Source: Lysobacterales bacterium (GTDB taxonomy: Bacteria; Pseudomonadota; Gammaproteobacteria; Xanthomonadales; Rhodanobacteraceae). Taken from it: a stretch of DNA of 64,000 nucleotides. Positions 9,738 to 19,301 of the stretch are shown piece by piece (position 1 is the first letter of the stretch; each line of letters begins with the position of its first letter). The notes beneath the pieces are model-generated. The model searched no databases, was not told the origin of the DNA, and saw nothing but the letters and a program-made list of their open reading frames with translations. Location: assembly GCA_002632325.1 (NCBI GenBank), contig NSJK01000010.1, forward strand, positions 62,001 to 126,000, written 5' to 3'. The position numbers and the translations under genes are program-made.

Positions 9738-10817
9738 TCAATGCACTCGCCGTCGCGCGATGCGTGCGATGCGCAGGCCGCGGCGCAGCGCGCCGACCGC
9801 GACCAGCGTCCATGCGATGAGACTCACATAGACGCCGATACGCGGAATCTCGAGCAATGCGGGCCACGGCAGCGCCTGTGCGAATTCATAGGTGCCGACC
9901 GTGTACATGCCCAGCGGAAACACGATGTCCCAGTCTTCGACGCTGTAACGGATCGGCGTCCGCGAGCAGCGCCATGTCCACAGCACGATCATCGCAAGCA
10001 ACCAGACGCTCGCGGCGAGCCACACGGCCTGGATGATGTGCGGCAACAACAGCGCCACACGTGGCGGCAAGGGCGGCAGGTGACGCAGCAGCAGACTGCC
10101 CGCAAGCGTGCTGATCGCGAGCGCACCCATGGTGATCCAGTACGGCGGCGTGAGCTCGCGTGGTCGCAGCGGCAAGCACGACAGGCGCCAGAGAATCAGC
10201 GCGATGATCGGCAGGTACAGCGCAATGCCGAGCACGAACAGCGCGAACGCGGGCAGCCACAGGCCCACAAGCGCGGTCTCGCGCAGCGCCAGCAGAACCA
10301 GCAAAACCGAGAGTCCTTGCGTGGCGACCACCGCGATCAACCAGCCGCCCTGAATATGCCGCGTCAGGCTTCCATCGCGCATCGCACGTGCGAGCGCGAC
10401 CAGCCAGAATCCGCCGAGCAGCAGCCATGCCGGCAGCGCGCACGCGAACAACAGCCAGGCCAGCACAATCCAGTCCTGCAGCAGCAGGCTCTGGCTGCCG
10501 AGCACGCAAGCGCCGGCGACGAAGGTGAGGAATCCCGCGCTGCGCACCGGACTGCGCAAGTCGGTCATGAACTCGTCGCGAAACCAGACCAGGCGCAGCA
10601 CGCTCAGCGCGATCAGGCAGACAAAGGCAAGCAGGTTGAGCGCGAACAGCGCGCGCGCCAACCATGGCAAGCCGTGCTGGCTCGCATCGATCGAAACGAT
10701 TCCGGTGGCCATCACCAGCGCAAAGCTGCCCGGCGCAAGCCTGCGTGCGCGCTGCATCAATGCGTTCGGTGAGGCGTGTGTCGGCGACATGGCGGATGGA
10801 GTTTGTGTGGGACGCAT
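9738..10817 (-). CDS. TDT/SLAC1-type (TehA-like) membrane carrier
   Basis: An integral membrane protein of about 359 residues with about ten hydrophobic segments. The opening APGSFALVMATGIVSI and the late WDIVFPLGMYTVGTYEF are hallmarks of the TehA/Mae1/SLAC1 family (tellurite-resistance/dicarboxylate transporters and anion channels). Members conduct anions such as sulfite, malate or nitrate, or give tellurite resistance; which applies here is unknown. The stretch of basic residues at the C-terminus (RRGLRIARIARRR) fits a cytoplasmic end. The ATG at 10817 is used; an ATG at 10790 would also keep the first helix. It is convergent with the RND pump and has a CRP/Clp-like site 72 bases upstream of the start. 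Confidence 0.82.
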   Translation of the reverse strand: MRPTQTPSAMSPTHASPNALMQRARRLAPGSFALVMATGIVSIDASQHGLPWLARALFALNLLAFVCLIALSVLRLVWFRDEFMTDLRSPVRSAGFLTFVAGACVLGSQSLLLQDWIVLAWLLFACALPAWLLLGGFWLVALARAMRDGSLTRHIQGGWLIAVVATQGLSVLLVLLALRETALVGLWLPAFALFVLGIALYLPIIALILWRLSCLPLRPRELTPPYWITMGALAISTLAGSLLLRHLPPLPPRVALLLPHIIQAVWLAASVWLLAMIVLWTWRCSRTPIRYSVEDWDIVFPLGMYTVGTYEFAQALPWPALLEIPRIGVYVSLIAWTLVAVGALRRGLRIARIARRRVH

Positions 10818-10888
10818 CAAGTCGCGCTCGGCTGCAACGTGTGAGCGACAGCCAGCATGATTTCAAAGCCGCGCGCAAGCGGCTAGAG

Positions 10889-10904
10889 TGTGACCGGCGT
10901 CACG
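10889..10904. promoter_or_regulatory. CRP/Clp-like inverted repeat
   Basis: TGTGA-CCGGCG-TCACG matches the CRP/Clp consensus TGTGA-N6-TCACA at nine of ten fixed positions. It lies between two divergent genes, 72 bases from the carrier gene at 10817 and 126 bases from the secreted-protein gene at 11030, so it could control either. Confidence 0.4.
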
Positions 10905-11029
10905 GTTGGCGGATCGCCCAGTTCCTCGTTTGACCGGGGCGACTCGTCCACCATGCCGCGCTCCGGTTCGACTCGATGTACGCCTGCCGGAGTGTCACTG
11001 GCACCTTCCATTTTTCTTGGGGATACGAA

Positions 11030-11611
11030 ATGAAGTTGAGTATTCAGATGCTTTCGGCCGCATTTGCCTTGGTTCTGGCTTCTCCCGCGATCGCGCAGAC
11101 GAGTGGGACTGGGCAAGTCAACTCGACGACGGCGGGCGGAATCACGTTTGGCCCGGATGATGCGGCTGAAGCCGCCGCTGCGCAGGCCAATCCATTGGCG
11201 ACTTTCAAGTATTACTTCGTGCCAGCCTCGGCATTCACGCGCCGCGCCAGCAGCAATGTGACCACCTATGTGAGCGGCGGTTGCATCCAGGCCAAGTCCG
11301 ATTTTGCGGTTTCAGACATTCAGATCGAGAACGGCGCGTCGATCGTCGGCCTGCGCGTCTATTACAAGGATACCGACGCAAGCAACAGCGTGACCGCGTA
11401 TGTGACTGCGTACGACGGCTCGGGGACGACCACGGATTACGGTCCGGTCAGCAGCACGGCGCAGGCAGGCTATGGCAGTGTCTATTTCGGAATCGACCCC
11501 AACGTGGTAGTCAACAACAGCGCGAATTCGTATGTGTTCAACGTCATGCAGAGCGGACCGTCCGCTACGACCGCGATCTGCGGCGCCCGCCTGTTCTACA
11601 GCATTCCCTGA
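11030..11611 (+). CDS. Secreted protein of unknown function (first of a tandem pair)
   Basis: 193 residues with a clear signal peptide (MKLSIQMLSAAFALVLASPAIAQ, cleavage after AIAQ) and a Shine-Dalgarno GGGGA in front of the ATG at 11030. No known domain was recognised. The mature part is rich in Ser, Thr, Ala and Tyr, which suggests beta structure. Two cysteines, in SGGC and AICGAR, could form a disulfide. The next gene encodes a protein with the same layout: xxxFVxxSS, a GGC motif, VRxYxxDT, YDxxG and a C-terminal CGxRxxxxxP. The pair therefore arose by tandem duplication and is probably co-transcribed, with a 10-base gap. It is exported, but its role is unknown. Confidence 0.72.
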   Translation: MKLSIQMLSAAFALVLASPAIAQTSGTGQVNSTTAGGITFGPDDAAEAAAAQANPLATFKYYFVPASAFTRRASSNVTTYVSGGCIQAKSDFAVSDIQIENGASIVGLRVYYKDTDASNSVTAYVTAYDGSGTTTDYGPVSSTAQAGYGSVYFGIDPNVVVNNSANSYVFNVMQSGPSATTAICGARLFYSIP

Positions 11612-11621
11612 GGGCGCGGCC

Positions 11622-12176
11622 ATGAACGATCTCAAGCATTCGAGATGGACTGCGGTTGCGATCGCGCTGGCGGCGTGTATCAGTGTGCCCGCGGCGATCG
11701 CCGCGGCGCCCGATTCGGTATCGGCTCCCGCGGTGGCGACCTACTGGCAGATGATTCCGGCGGCGACCTTCGTGACACGCAGCTCGAACATGAGCTACAG
11801 CTACGCAAATGGTGGTTGCGTGACCCTGCCGTCCGGCACGGATTTCACCCACCGCTTGCTCCTCCCTGCAGGTGCGACACTACGTTATGTGCGCACCTAT
11901 TTTCGTGATACCGGCCCAGGCAGCGTCTTTTCGGCCGTGTCGCAGTACGACGCGGCCGGTGGATTGGTCGACATGGGTGCCATGAACTCGCCCAACGCGG
12001 GCGGCTATTCGTCGATGCTGTCGCCGGACCTTGCGCACATGTTCGATCCCGTGAATCATGCCTATGTAATCAACGTGCAGTATCGAACCGATGACACGAT
12101 TTTCCTGAACGGCTTCGAATCGGGCGCCGGTGAGATGTTGTTCTGCGGTGTACGCGTGATGTGGGATATGCCGTAG
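11622..12176 (+). CDS. Secreted protein of unknown function with internal IFLNGFE motif (second of a tandem pair)
   Basis: 184 residues, signal peptide through about residue 28 (SVPAAIAAA). It is a diverged copy of the upstream gene, sharing YxxxPAxxF, GGC, VRTYFRDT, QYDAAGG, a GGYSS turn and CGVRVMWDMP at the end. It differs by an insert DTIFLNGFESGAG near residue 155. This motif closely matches the last residues of the subtilase at 33813 (DTIFRNGFDAGS), but here about 15 residues follow. Start ATG at 11622; the Shine-Dalgarno is weak, so translation may depend on the upstream gene. Function unknown. Confidence 0.7.
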   Translation: MNDLKHSRWTAVAIALAACISVPAAIAAAPDSVSAPAVATYWQMIPAATFVTRSSNMSYSYANGGCVTLPSGTDFTHRLLLPAGATLRYVRTYFRDTGPGSVFSAVSQYDAAGGLVDMGAMNSPNAGGYSSMLSPDLAHMFDPVNHAYVINVQYRTDDTIFLNGFESGAGEMLFCGVRVMWDMP

Positions 12177-12215
12177 TTCCAACACCCCGCTTTCGAGCGG
12201 TCAAAGAGAGCGAAG

Positions 12216-12244
12216 CGGGCGGTCCTGCGAGGGGCCGCCCGTTT
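12216..12244 (+). terminator. Possible rho-independent terminator
   Basis: CGGGCGG (12216-12222) pairs with CCGCCCG (12235-12241), followed by only TTT. It stands 40 bases after the secreted-protein pair and before fmt. The short T-run makes it a weak candidate. Confidence 0.4.
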
Positions 12245-12328
12245 GCGTTGGGCCGCTGAGGCTGACGCGCTGCGTGTTTGCCCTGCCCGGCTCGTACAAT
12301 TGCGATCCCCGACCGTGCCTGCCCTCCG

Positions 12329-13264
12329 ATGTCCGAACCCTTGCGTCTGGTCTTTGCCGGAACTCCGGAATTCGCGCTGCCCGCGCTGCAGGCTTGCCTC
12401 GCCAGCGGCGCGCAGGTGCCGGCGGTCTACACCCAGCCCGATCGACCGGCCGGGCGTGGCCGCCAGCTCCTCGCCAGTCCAATCAAGCAGGCGGCACTCG
12501 CGGCGGGCATTCCGGTCGAGCAGCCCGAGACTCTGCGCGATCCCGCCGCGCGCGCGCGCTTGGCTGCCCATGCCCCCGATCTCCTCGTCGTCGTCGCCTA
12601 TGGGCTGATCCTGCCCAAGTCCGTGCTCGCGCTGCCGCGCCTGGGCTGCTGGAACGTGCATGCCTCGCTGCTTCCGCGTTGGCGCGGTGCGGCGCCGATC
12701 CAGCGCGCCCTGCTCGCGGGCGACGCCGAAACCGGCGTCGATCTGATGCAGATGGAAGCGGGCCTGGACACCGGACCGGTGCTGCTCGAAGCACGCACAC
12801 CGATCACCGACGCTGACACCGGCGGCAGCCTGCACGATCGACTCGCCGCGCTCGGTGGTCAACTGCTCGCCGATGCGCTCGCACGGCTGCAGCAGGGCGA
12901 AACCCTGAGCGCACGTCCACAGCGCGACGAGGGCGTCGAGTACGCGCACAAGCTCGACAAGGCCGAAGCCGTACTCGACTGGAACGATTCGGCACGTGCG
13001 CTCGCGCGCAAGGTGCGCGCCTTCGATCCCTGGCCGGTCGCCGAAACCCGCATCGAGGGCGAGCGCGTGCGCGTGTGGTCGGCGCTGCCGCTCGATCGGC
13101 GCAGCGACGCTGCGCCAGGCACGCTCGTTGCGGCCAGCGCCGAGGGCATCGACATCGCCAGCGGCGAGGGCGTGCTGCGCATCCTTGAATTGCAGCGCGA
13201 TGGCGGGCGGCGCATCAGCGCGCGTGACTGGCTCAATGCACGCCGCGAGCGCGAACGGACATGA
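12329..13264 (+). CDS. fmt: Methionyl-tRNA formyltransferase
   Basis: A 311-residue enzyme that formylates initiator Met-tRNA with 10-formyl-tetrahydrofolate. The start [20 protein letters not shown] is the canonical Fmt opening. The catalytic block [20 protein letters not shown] carries the family Asn, His and SLLPxxRG signature. [18 protein letters not shown] follows, then a C-terminal OB-like domain ([19 protein letters not shown]). The ATG at 12329 agrees with the family N-terminus. The stop codon overlaps the start of rsmB (ATGA), so the two are translationally coupled, a common arrangement. Confidence 0.96.
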   Translation: MSEPLRLVFAGTPEFALPALQACLASGAQVPAVYTQPDRPAGRGRQLLASPIKQAALAAGIPVEQPETLRDPAARARLAAHAPDLLVVVAYGLILPKSVLALPRLGCWNVHASLLPRWRGAAPIQRALLAGDAETGVDLMQMEAGLDTGPVLLEARTPITDADTGGSLHDRLAALGGQLLADALARLQQGETLSARPQRDEGVEYAHKLDKAEAVLDWNDSARALARKVRAFDPWPVAETRIEGERVRVWSALPLDRRSDAAPGTLVAASAEGIDIASGEGVLRILELQRDGGRRISARDWLNARRERERT

Positions 13265-14607
13265 AGCGCGCAGCGCCGCGACAGCGTCAGACGGCACCGC
13301 TCGCTGCGGGTGTTGCCGTGCGCGTGACGGCGACGCGCGTGCTCGGCGAAGTGGCTTTTGATGGCGTTTCAATGCGCGCAGCCTTGCCGCCCGCGCAAGC
13401 GCAGTTCGCCGATCCGTGCGACCGCGCCCTGCTCGCGGCAAGCGTGTTCGGGGCCACGCGCTGGTGGCTGCGCCTGTCGGCCGCGCTCGATCGGTTGATG
13501 GACAAGCCGCTGCCGCAGCGCGCGCGCACGGTGCGCGCCTTGCTCGTGCTGGGCTGCGCGCAGATCGGCGTGCTCGGCCAGCCCGACTACGCAGTGGTCG
13601 GCGCCTGTGTCGATGCGGCGCGCGCGCTCGGTCAGGCGTCGTTCGCCGGGCTTGTCAATGCGGTGCTGCGGCGCTACGTACGAGAGCGCGGCACGCTCGA
13701 AGCGCAGCTCGATGCCGATGTGCTCACGCGCAGCGCACATCCGCGCTGGTTGATCGAGGCGATCACGCGCGACTGGCCGCAGCAAGCCGAATCGATTCTC
13801 GCTGCCAACAATCTCGAAGCGCCATTGACCCTGCGCGTCAACCGGCGCCGCGCGCAACGGGAAAACCTGCTCGCACAACTGACGGCTGCCGACATCGAGG
13901 CAAGTGCGCCTGCCGAACTGGCTGATGCGATTGTGCTCGCCGAAAGTCGCGACGTCAGCCAGTTGCCAGGTTACGCGCAGGGCGCGTTTTCGGTGCAGGA
14001 CGGCGCCGCACAGTGTGTTGCCGATCTGCTCGATGTGCGTGATGACCTGCGCGTGCTCGACGCCTGCGCTGCGCCCGGTGGCAAGGCCGCGCATCTGCTC
14101 GAGCGCGCATGCATCGATCTTGTCGCGCTCGACAACGATGCGCGACGGCTCGCGCGCGTAGGCGAAAACCTTGCGCGCCTCGGCCTTGTCGCGCAGCTCG
14201 TGCATGGCGATGCGAGCGACCCGGCTGCGTGGTGGGATCACCGGACCTTCGATCGCATTCTCATCGACGCGCCCTGCTCGGCGAGCGGCATCATCCGTCG
14301 CCAGCCCGACATCAAGCTGCATCGGCGCGCGGGCGACATTGCGGCGCTCGCGGCGACCCAGCGCGCCATCCTCGATGCGCTGTGGCCCTTGCTGGCACCG
14401 GGTGGACGCATGGTCTACGCGACCTGCTCGATCCTGCGCGAGGAAAACGAGCAGGTGCTTGCCGCCTTCCTCGCCGCCCACGATGATGCCCGTCCAGTGC
14501 CGTTGCCTGATTCGCTCGGCCACCTTGCCGGCGTGGGCCGGCAGCGCCTGCCGGGTGAGGGCGGCATGGACGGATTCTTCTATGGCCTGCTTGAAAAGAC
14601 AGTCTGA
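13261..14607 (+). CDS. rsmB: 16S rRNA m5C967 methyltransferase
   Basis: A 448-residue SAM-dependent enzyme that methylates C967 of 16S rRNA. The N-terminal third is the NusB-like RNA-binding domain ([23 protein letters not shown]). The C-terminal catalytic domain has the SAM motif [35 protein letters not shown] with the conserved Cys, and [17 protein letters not shown] with the second, catalytic Cys. It ends in the family segment [13 protein letters not shown]. It begins inside the end of fmt and runs 26 bases into the next gene. Confidence 0.96.
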   Translation: MKRAAPRQRQTAPLAAGVAVRVTATRVLGEVAFDGVSMRAALPPAQAQFADPCDRALLAASVFGATRWWLRLSAALDRLMDKPLPQRARTVRALLVLGCAQIGVLGQPDYAVVGACVDAARALGQASFAGLVNAVLRRYVRERGTLEAQLDADVLTRSAHPRWLIEAITRDWPQQAESILAANNLEAPLTLRVNRRRAQRENLLAQLTAADIEASAPAELADAIVLAESRDVSQLPGYAQGAFSVQDGAAQCVADLLDVRDDLRVLDACAAPGGKAAHLLERACIDLVALDNDARRLARVGENLARLGLVAQLVHGDASDPAAWWDHRTFDRILIDAPCSASGIIRRQPDIKLHRRAGDIAALAATQRAILDALWPLLAPGGRMVYATCSILREENEQVLAAFLAAHDDARPVPLPDSLGHLAGVGRQRLPGEGGMDGFFYGLLEKTV

Positions 14608-15163
14608 GCGCCTGCGCGATTGCCGAGCCGCGATCCGCTGGCTGCTGCTCGGCGTCGCGCTCGCGCTGCTCGCCGGTTGCGAGCTGCTCGCGCATCAGAC
14701 ACCGGGCACGCTGGTGGTGCGGCAGGCGCGGCTGATCACGCAAGATGGCAACGCGCGGCTCGAACTCGCGATCGACTGCACGCTGAGCGGACCGATGCAG
14801 GACGCGCTCGATCACGGCATTCCACTGGTGTTCCAGATCGACGTGCGCGGCAGCGGCGGGCTGCGCGCGCAGCCGCGCGTGGAGCTGCGCTACTTCCCGC
14901 TGTCGCGCCGCTATCAGCTCAGCATCAACGGCAGCGAGGATGAACGCGGTTTTGCCACCCGCGGCTATCTGCTCGCTGCGCTGGCCTCCTTGCGGCTCGA
15001 TTTGCCGCGTGATTTCGCACACTTGAGCGCGGATGCACCACTGCGGGTCGGCGCGGCACTCGATCCGGCCGCCTTGCCCGGCGCGCTGCGTTTGCCGGCG
15101 CTGTTCGAGCCCGCGTGGCGCCTCGCGGCCACGGAGACGACATGGCCGCGCACCACGCCATGA
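14582..15163 (+). CDS. DUF4390 family envelope protein
   Basis: A 193-residue protein of the DUF4390 type, known mainly from its place between rsmB and ntrY. An N-terminal hydrophobic segment ending LALLAGCELLAHQ resembles a lipobox (LAGC), so it may be a lipoprotein or a periplasmic protein anchored by its signal. The rest is predicted mainly beta: TLVVRQARLITQDGNARLELAIDC, FQIDVRG, LRYFPLSRRYQLSI. The start at 14582 lies 26 bases inside rsmB. The end overlaps the kinase gene, which suggests a shared transcript and perhaps a role in envelope sensing by the kinase. That role is inferred from position only. Confidence 0.8.
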   Translation: MACLKRQSERLRDCRAAIRWLLLGVALALLAGCELLAHQTPGTLVVRQARLITQDGNARLELAIDCTLSGPMQDALDHGIPLVFQIDVRGSGGLRAQPRVELRYFPLSRRYQLSINGSEDERGFATRGYLLAALASLRLDLPRDFAHLSADAPLRVGAALDPAALPGALRLPALFEPAWRLAATETTWPRTTP

Positions 15164-17298
15164 AGGTCCTGCTGCGGCGCGTGCTGCCGGCGCTCGCGGT
15201 CGCCGCGCTGCTGCTCGCCTCGCTCAAGCTTGCCGAAGATGCGGCGGGCGACAGCGCGCGCTTCGCGACGCACTACCGCTGGGTGCTCGGCGCCGCGCTG
15301 CTGGCCTTGGCCAGTCTGCTGGTGGTGATCGGTCAGCGCCTGTGGCGCTTGCATGCCGATGTGCGTCGCGGCACGCCCGGCGCACGCCTCAATCGCCGCC
15401 TGCTTGGCCTGCTGATCGCGCTCGCGTTGCCGGCGAGCGTGATCGTCTACGGCTTCTCGCTGCGCTTTCTCGACGCGACCATCGACACCTGGTTCAACGT
15501 GCGCCTCGAACAGGCGCTCGACGATGCGCTCGAGCTGGGCCGCATCGTCGTCGATGAGCACCTGCAAGCCGCCGAGACGGCCACGGCGGGTCTCGCACGA
15601 CGGGTCGCCGACACGCCAGCGAGCCAAGCGCAGCAAATACTCGACGACGGCATCGAAGGCGTCGGCGCGACCCAGCTTGCCGTGCTCGGCGTCGACTCGC
15701 GCATCGAGGCGATGGCCAGTTCCGATCCGAACTGGCTGGATCCGCCGCTGCCCGACAGCGCGCTCCTGCTGCGCGTGCGCGGCGACCATCGCTATGCCGC
15801 GGCCGAGCCGCTTGGTGATGCGTTGATGCTGCGCGTGGTGCTGCCGATCGAGGACACGCGCGTTGCGCCCGAGCGCCAGCGATTGTTGCAGGCGCTGTAT
15901 CCGCTGCCCGCCAGAGTACAGCCGCTCACGCGCGGCATCGAGAGCGCGAGCTTCGATTTCCAGCGCCTCAAGTTCCTGCGCGGTTCGCTCAAGCTCACCT
16001 TCGCCTTGATTCTCACCTTCGTGCTGCTGTTGTCGGCGCTGGCGGTGGTGCTCGTTGCCTTCGTGCTCGCACGGCGCCTGGTCGCGCCGATCAGTCGCCT
16101 GTCGGCAGCCACCCGCGCGGTCGCGGCGGGACGCTTCGACACGCCGCTGCCCGCGCCCAGTGATGACGAGCTCGGTTTTCTGGTCACCTCGTTTGCGCAG
16201 ATGACGCGCGAGCTGGAGCTGGCCGGGGCAAGTGCGCAGCGCAGCACGCGCGAGATCGAGCAGCAGCGCGCCTGGCTCGAAGCCGTGCTCGAGCGCCTGT
16301 CGGCGGGCGTGCTCGGTTTCGATCACGAGGCGCATCTGCGCAGCGTCAATCCTGCGGCCGAGGCGATCCTCGGCGTGCCGCTCGCGCGTCAGCTCGGTGC
16401 AAGCGCGGCCGAGATCGGCAAGGCACACGCGCAACTCGCGCCCTTCGTCGAACCGCTCGGTCGGCATCTGCGCGAGCAGGCGCGCGAATGGCGTGAAGAG
16501 GTCGTGCTCGATTCGCCACTCGGCCCGCGCACGCTGATGGTGCGCGGCGCGGCCTTGCCCGAGCATGCGGGCTTCGTCGCCGTGTTCGACGATCTCACCG
16601 TGCTCAACCGCGCCCAGCGCGATGCGGCCTGGGGCGAAGTCGCGCGCCGCCTTGCGCATGAGGTCAAGAATCCGCTGACGCCGATCCAGCTCGCTGCCGA
16701 GCGTCTGCGTCGACGTTTCCTCGGCCGCCTGCCGCCCGACGATGGCGAGCTGATCGACCGCGCCACGCAGACGATCGTGAGTCAGGTCGAGGCGCTCAAG
16801 ACCATGGTCAATGCGTTTGGCGACTACGCGCGGCCGCCGCCCATGAGCACCCATCCGATCGCGCTCAACGCACTCGTCAACGAAGTGCTCGATCTCTACG
16901 AGAACGATCAGCGGCTCGGCCTCACGCGCCAGCTCGATGCGGGCGAGCCGCGCGTGCGCGGCGATGCGGTGCGTTTGCGGCAAGCCATGCACAACCTCAT
17001 CAAGAATGCGCTCGAGGCGATCGGCGATGCGCACAAGGCGCAACTGCTGGTGAGCACGCGCCGCCTCGTGCGCGATGACGAAAGCTGGATCGAACTCGCG
17101 GTCGCCGACAACGGGCCGGGCTTGCCCGCCGATTTCGGTGAGCGCTGGTACGAGCCCTACACCTCGAGCAAGCAGCGCGGCACCGGCCTTGGTCTTGCGG
17201 TGGTCAAGAAGATCGCCGAGGAACATGGCGGCAGCGTGCGCGCCGCCAATCGCGAGGCCGGCGGCGCGCAGTTCATCGTGGTGCTGCCGGCCTTGTGA
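15142..17298 (+). CDS. ntrY: NtrY-like membrane sensor histidine kinase
   Basis: A kinase of about 718 residues. Hydrophobic helices near the N-terminus (LPALAVAALLLAS, VLGAALLALASLLVVIG, LIALALPASVIVYGF) are followed by a periplasmic region, another helix (FALILTFVLLLSALAVVLVAF) and a HAMP segment beginning LARRLVAPISRLSAATRAVAAGRFD. A PAS-like region comes next, then a dimerisation domain with the phospho-accepting His in RRLAHEVKNPLTPIQLAAERL, and an ATPase domain with NLIKNALEA, DNGPGLP and GTGLGLAVVKKI. The start at 15142 has GGAG upstream; an ATG at 15160 would overlap the DUF4390 stop as ATGA. Its expected partner NtrX lies 2.9 kb downstream behind three unrelated genes. Confidence 0.88.
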   Translation: MAAHHAMKVLLRRVLPALAVAALLLASLKLAEDAAGDSARFATHYRWVLGAALLALASLLVVIGQRLWRLHADVRRGTPGARLNRRLLGLLIALALPASVIVYGFSLRFLDATIDTWFNVRLEQALDDALELGRIVVDEHLQAAETATAGLARRVADTPASQAQQILDDGIEGVGATQLAVLGVDSRIEAMASSDPNWLDPPLPDSALLLRVRGDHRYAAAEPLGDALMLRVVLPIEDTRVAPERQRLLQALYPLPARVQPLTRGIESASFDFQRLKFLRGSLKLTFALILTFVLLLSALAVVLVAFVLARRLVAPISRLSAATRAVAAGRFDTPLPAPSDDELGFLVTSFAQMTRELELAGASAQRSTREIEQQRAWLEAVLERLSAGVLGFDHEAHLRSVNPAAEAILGVPLARQLGASAAEIGKAHAQLAPFVEPLGRHLREQAREWREEVVLDSPLGPRTLMVRGAALPEHAGFVAVFDDLTVLNRAQRDAAWGEVARRLAHEVKNPLTPIQLAAERLRRRFLGRLPPDDGELIDRATQTIVSQVEALKTMVNAFGDYARPPPMSTHPIALNALVNEVLDLYENDQRLGLTRQLDAGEPRVRGDAVRLRQAMHNLIKNALEAIGDAHKAQLLVSTRRLVRDDESWIELAVADNGPGLPADFGERWYEPYTSSKQRGTGLGLAVVKKIAEEHGGSVRAANREAGGAQFIVVLPAL

Positions 17299-17329
17299 CG
17301 AACTTGACCGGCGCGACGATGCGCGTGGT

Positions 17330-18325
17330 TCACTCGGCAGCGAGATTTTCGATCGCGGTGCGCAGGCGCTCGCCGAAGGCGCGATCGTTGTCGAGCCACC
17401 ACGTGCGTGCGCGCACGGCGAGCTGTTCGCGTTGCGCAGTGGTCAGCGCGAGCAGGCGTTCGACGCCCGCGGCAATCGCCTCGGGCTCGACGAAATGGGT
17501 CGTTGCCAGACGCTGCGTGCCGCTGCGCGCGGCCGGCACCAGCACGCCGTGCTCGCGCGTCACCATCTCGTTCATCGGCGGCGCATCGGTGGCCAGCAGC
17601 ACCGCGCCGACGCTCAGTCCCTCGACGAGGTGATGACCAAAGCCTTCGGTTTCCGACGGACACAGATGGAAGGCATGCTGGTTCTGCATGCGTCTGAGCT
17701 CGTCGTCATCGAGGTAGGCGGTGACGTGCCGCAGGTTCGCGGGCAACTGCGCCGGAAGCTTGAGCGGCGCGCGTTGGATGAAGGTGAGTTTGGGCCAGTG
17801 CGGTGCGCGCAGCCAGGCATCGAGGATCGCCTGCGTGCCCTTGTTGGGACTGCGCCCGCCGAGGTGAAAGAAGCACGGCTCGCGCGGCACTTCCGGAAGA
17901 TGGCGATCAAGACTGGTGAAGCCGATGAACCGGGCGCGACAGCCGAGTGCCTCGAAGATCGGTACTGCATGACGGGTCTTGGCAAACACGCAGTCGATCG
18001 CCGGCAGATGCGGGCGATCCTGCTCGGCGAACCATTCCGGATGCGGCATCAGCACGTTGCGACGTGCGAGTTTCAGATGATCGGGACGGATGCGCTCGTC
18101 CATGAGGTTGACGTCGAAGCGCGCGCGCGCCGTGCCGCTGCGCCAACCGCGCCAGAGCAGTTGCGCGCGCCGTCGCCACAGGGTCGCGCTGCGGCGCAGG
18201 CCACCGGCCCCGATCGCGCTGATCGTGACTTCGAATTCGGTCTGGCCAAGCACGCGGGCGAGGATCGCCAGGTCGCGCGAAAGACCGGCGCCGTTGTCGC
18301 GCGCGATGACGTGGACGTGGGTCAT
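17330..18325 (-). CDS. Glycosyltransferase with GT-B fold (family 1/4-like)
   Basis: 331 residues. Visible features are an N-terminal nucleotide-fold start (MTHVHVIARDNGAGLSRDLAILARVL), a central HLGGRSPNKGTQAILDAW segment typical of GT-B enzymes acting after an acceptor domain, and ETEGFGHHLVEGLSVGAVLLATDAPPMNEM, which matches the ExxFGxxxxEAxxxG donor-binding motif of GT1/GT4 enzymes. It probably adds a sugar to a surface polysaccharide or lipooligosaccharide core. It stands opposite to ntrY and beside two GT2 genes. The donor and acceptor cannot be read from sequence. Confidence 0.75.
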   Translation of the reverse strand: MTHVHVIARDNGAGLSRDLAILARVLGQTEFEVTISAIGAGGLRRSATLWRRRAQLLWRGWRSGTARARFDVNLMDERIRPDHLKLARRNVLMPHPEWFAEQDRPHLPAIDCVFAKTRHAVPIFEALGCRARFIGFTSLDRHLPEVPREPCFFHLGGRSPNKGTQAILDAWLRAPHWPKLTFIQRAPLKLPAQLPANLRHVTAYLDDDELRRMQNQHAFHLCPSETEGFGHHLVEGLSVGAVLLATDAPPMNEMVTREHGVLVPAARSGTQRLATTHFVEPEAIAAGVERLLALTTAQREQLAVRARTWWLDNDRAFGERLRTAIENLAAE

Positions 18326-18459
18326 GGGCGATGGTTGCGAGGTGATGCCGGGAGCTGCATGGAAATCCGGAAGCGTTGCGGGCAGGCGCGCAGTGTACGG
18401 TGCTGGCGCTGCGCTGCGGGTAGAATGCGCGCCCTCAATTGCTTCGACGAATCCGCGCC

Positions 18460-19296
18460 ATGCCTGCCGTGACCGTGATGTTTGCGACCTACAACGAGCC
18501 GCGCTGGCTTGAATGGGTGCTGTGGGGCTACACCACGCAGACGAGCAAGGATTTCGAGGTGATCGTCGTCGACGATGGTTCGCGCGAGGACACCCGCGAG
18601 GTGATCGATCGCTTGCGTCCGCAGATGAACTATCCGCTGCGTCACTTCTGGCAGGCCGACGAGGGCTACCAGAAATGCAAGGGCATGAACCGCGGCATCT
18701 TGCTCGCGCGCAGCGATTACCTGATCTTCACCGACGGCGACTGCATCCCGCATCCGCAGTTCGTCGCCCGCCATCTCGCGCTGCGCGAGCGCGGTCGCTA
18801 TCTCACCGGCGGTTACTGCAAGTTGCCGCTGGCGCTGTCACAGGCGATCACGCGCGAGGACATCCTTGCCGGCCGCGCCACCGACTACGCCTGGCTCGCC
18901 GCCAACGGCCTCGAACGGCATACGCTCAAGTTGCGTCTGCAGAACGAGACTCTGCGCAGCCTGTTCAACACGCTCACCCCGGTCAAGCCGCGCCTGCACG
19001 GTCACAACGCTTCGGTGTGGAAGGATGATGTGATTCGCGTCAACGGCTGGGATGAACGCATGCAGTACGGCGGTCAGGATCTCGAACTGGGCGAGCGCCT
19101 CGTCAACGCCGGCGTACGCGGCAAGACGATCCGCTACTCGGCGATCTGCGTGCATCTGGAGCACAAGCGCGGCTACATGAAACCCGAAATGCGCGAAAAG
19201 AACGACGCGATCCGCGCGCAGACGCGGCGTGAGCGTGCGAGCTGGACGCCTTACGGCATCGACCTGCACAAGGACGAGGACAACCGCGTCGAGTAG
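18460..19296 (+). CDS. Family 2 glycosyltransferase with galactosyltransferase-like C-terminus
   Basis: 278 residues with a GT-A fold: VTVMFATYNEPRWLEWVL, donor-binding VVDDGSRED, the metal-binding DxD-type motif FTDGDCIPHPQF, and late NGWDERMQYGGQDLELGERL. The last segment matches the GWDEExxxGEDxELxxRL block of N-terminal galactosyltransferase-type GT2 enzymes. It lacks membrane helices. The start at 18460 precedes the first beta strand. It probably works in lipopolysaccharide core or capsule synthesis, as suggested by its glycosyltransferase neighbours on both sides. Confidence 0.8.
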   Translation: MPAVTVMFATYNEPRWLEWVLWGYTTQTSKDFEVIVVDDGSREDTREVIDRLRPQMNYPLRHFWQADEGYQKCKGMNRGILLARSDYLIFTDGDCIPHPQFVARHLALRERGRYLTGGYCKLPLALSQAITREDILAGRATDYAWLAANGLERHTLKLRLQNETLRSLFNTLTPVKPRLHGHNASVWKDDVIRVNGWDERMQYGGQDLELGERLVNAGVRGKTIRYSAICVHLEHKRGYMKPEMREKNDAIRAQTRRERASWTPYGIDLHKDEDNRVE

Positions 19297-19301
19297 GCGG
19301 T

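Noticed and set aside
14965..17226. A long minus-strand frame opposite ntrY
   Set aside because: No domain or ribosome site; the plus-strand kinase has all family motifs.
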